A stretch of DNA of 64,000 nucleotides from Himantopus leucocephalus (taxonomy: Eukaryota > Chordata > Aves > Charadriiformes > Recurvirostridae): NCBI GenBank assembly GCA_003993805.1, contig RSEF01000001.1, forward strand, positions 76,558,306 to 76,622,305, in the 5' to 3' direction. A program made the translations under genes and the position numbers. This document shows positions 63,724 through 64,000 of the stretch, piece after piece. The stretch's first letter is position 1, and each line of letters starts with the position of its first letter. The notes beneath the pieces are model-generated. The model did not search any database, was not told where the DNA came from, and was given only the letters and a program-made list of their open reading frames with translations.

Positions 63724-64000
63724 CACAGCTGTTGAATAATTATGGACATAATGATTTTGGAAAAAAATGAAAAAAAACTCCACTGGGGCTCTCTGTGCTG
63801 ATAAGCATGTTACACATCTCCCTATTCTTCTGAGCAATGTGATTTTAAAAAAATGCAAGAAAAAAACCCTACTAAACTTATATNCACAGCTGTTGAATAA
63901 TTATGGACATAATGATTTTGGAAAAAAAAATTTAAAAAACTCCACTGGGGCTCTCTGTGCTCATAAGCATGTTACAAATCTCCCTATTTTTCTGAGCAAT
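63724..64000. repeat. Near-identical copies flanking a lone N (suspected assembly artefact)
   Basis: The 115 bases at 63724-63838 recur as 63885-64000, with small differences in the A run and a few substitutions. N at 63884 lies directly before the second copy. The window ends exactly where the recognised copy ends, so the duplicate may extend further. Confidence 0.88.

Larger units (their letters stand above)
60353..64000 (-). other. RERG: Upstream RERG intron, partial (continues past the window)
   Basis: This is non-coding sequence 5' of the STYRHQ exon on the minus strand. The exons that should encode residues 1-40, including the P-loop and the LTKRF/WEYDPTL region, are not recognisable here on either strand, so they should lie beyond position 64000. 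A long intron at this point is expected, because mammalian RERG spans a very large region. The interval holds a poly-T run near 60396, two suspected assembly duplications (62025-62276 and 63724-64000) and otherwise unremarkable AT-rich sequence. Confidence 0.7.

Noticed and set aside
1..64000. tRNA, rRNA, CRISPR arrays, operons and bacterial signals
   Set aside because: None was seen. The spliced RERG gene and CR1 repeats show that this is vertebrate nuclear DNA, so bacterial features are not expected.

Overview
This window is vertebrate nuclear DNA and almost certainly comes from a bird. It is AT-rich and gene-poor. Its interspersed repeats are mainly CR1 LINE fragments of the kind that dominates bird genomes (turtles and crocodilians carry CR1 too). 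Its only recognisable gene is a spliced vertebrate Ras-family gene. The three 100-base N runs (4412-4511, 34622-34721, 54285-54384) and several lone N bases mark a draft scaffold.

The gene is RERG (Ras-related and estrogen-regulated growth inhibitor), on the minus strand at the right end. Its last coding exon (59160-59567) and the exon before it (60279-60352) are both clear and join in frame across a 711-base intron. Together they give residues 41-199 of a 199-residue protein. The upstream exons, with the P-loop and switch I, are not seen before the window ends, so 60353-64000 is read as RERG intron. The bases below the stop codon are probably a long 3' untranslated region, with tandem AATAAA signals near 55671 as the best candidate end.

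The remaining ~55 kb (1 to ~55600) looks intergenic. I found no second gene, no exon pairs with conserved protein sequence, and no tRNA or rRNA. It holds four CR1 fragments, all in the same orientation: 20414-20500, 22453-22768, 35307-35970 (the largest, with degenerate reverse-transcriptase reading frames) and 48781-48850. It also holds several very old MIR-like SINE relics (about 1445, 3050, 25570, 38310, 46130 and 52950), a poly-T/TTTTG tract, an AT-only palindrome and a few G-rich tracts. The stretch from about 26.2 to 33 kb reads differently, with few A/T homopolymer runs and no recognised repeat, and I could not explain it.

Two features at the right end look like assembly artefacts. Near-identical ~112-116 base copies flank lone N bases at 62137/62250 and at 63884, which suggests unmerged contig ends or alleles rather than biological repeats. 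I did not find a convincing new biological system. The observations most worth checking are the compositional block, the start-less open frame at 55918-56121 and the perfect hairpins.
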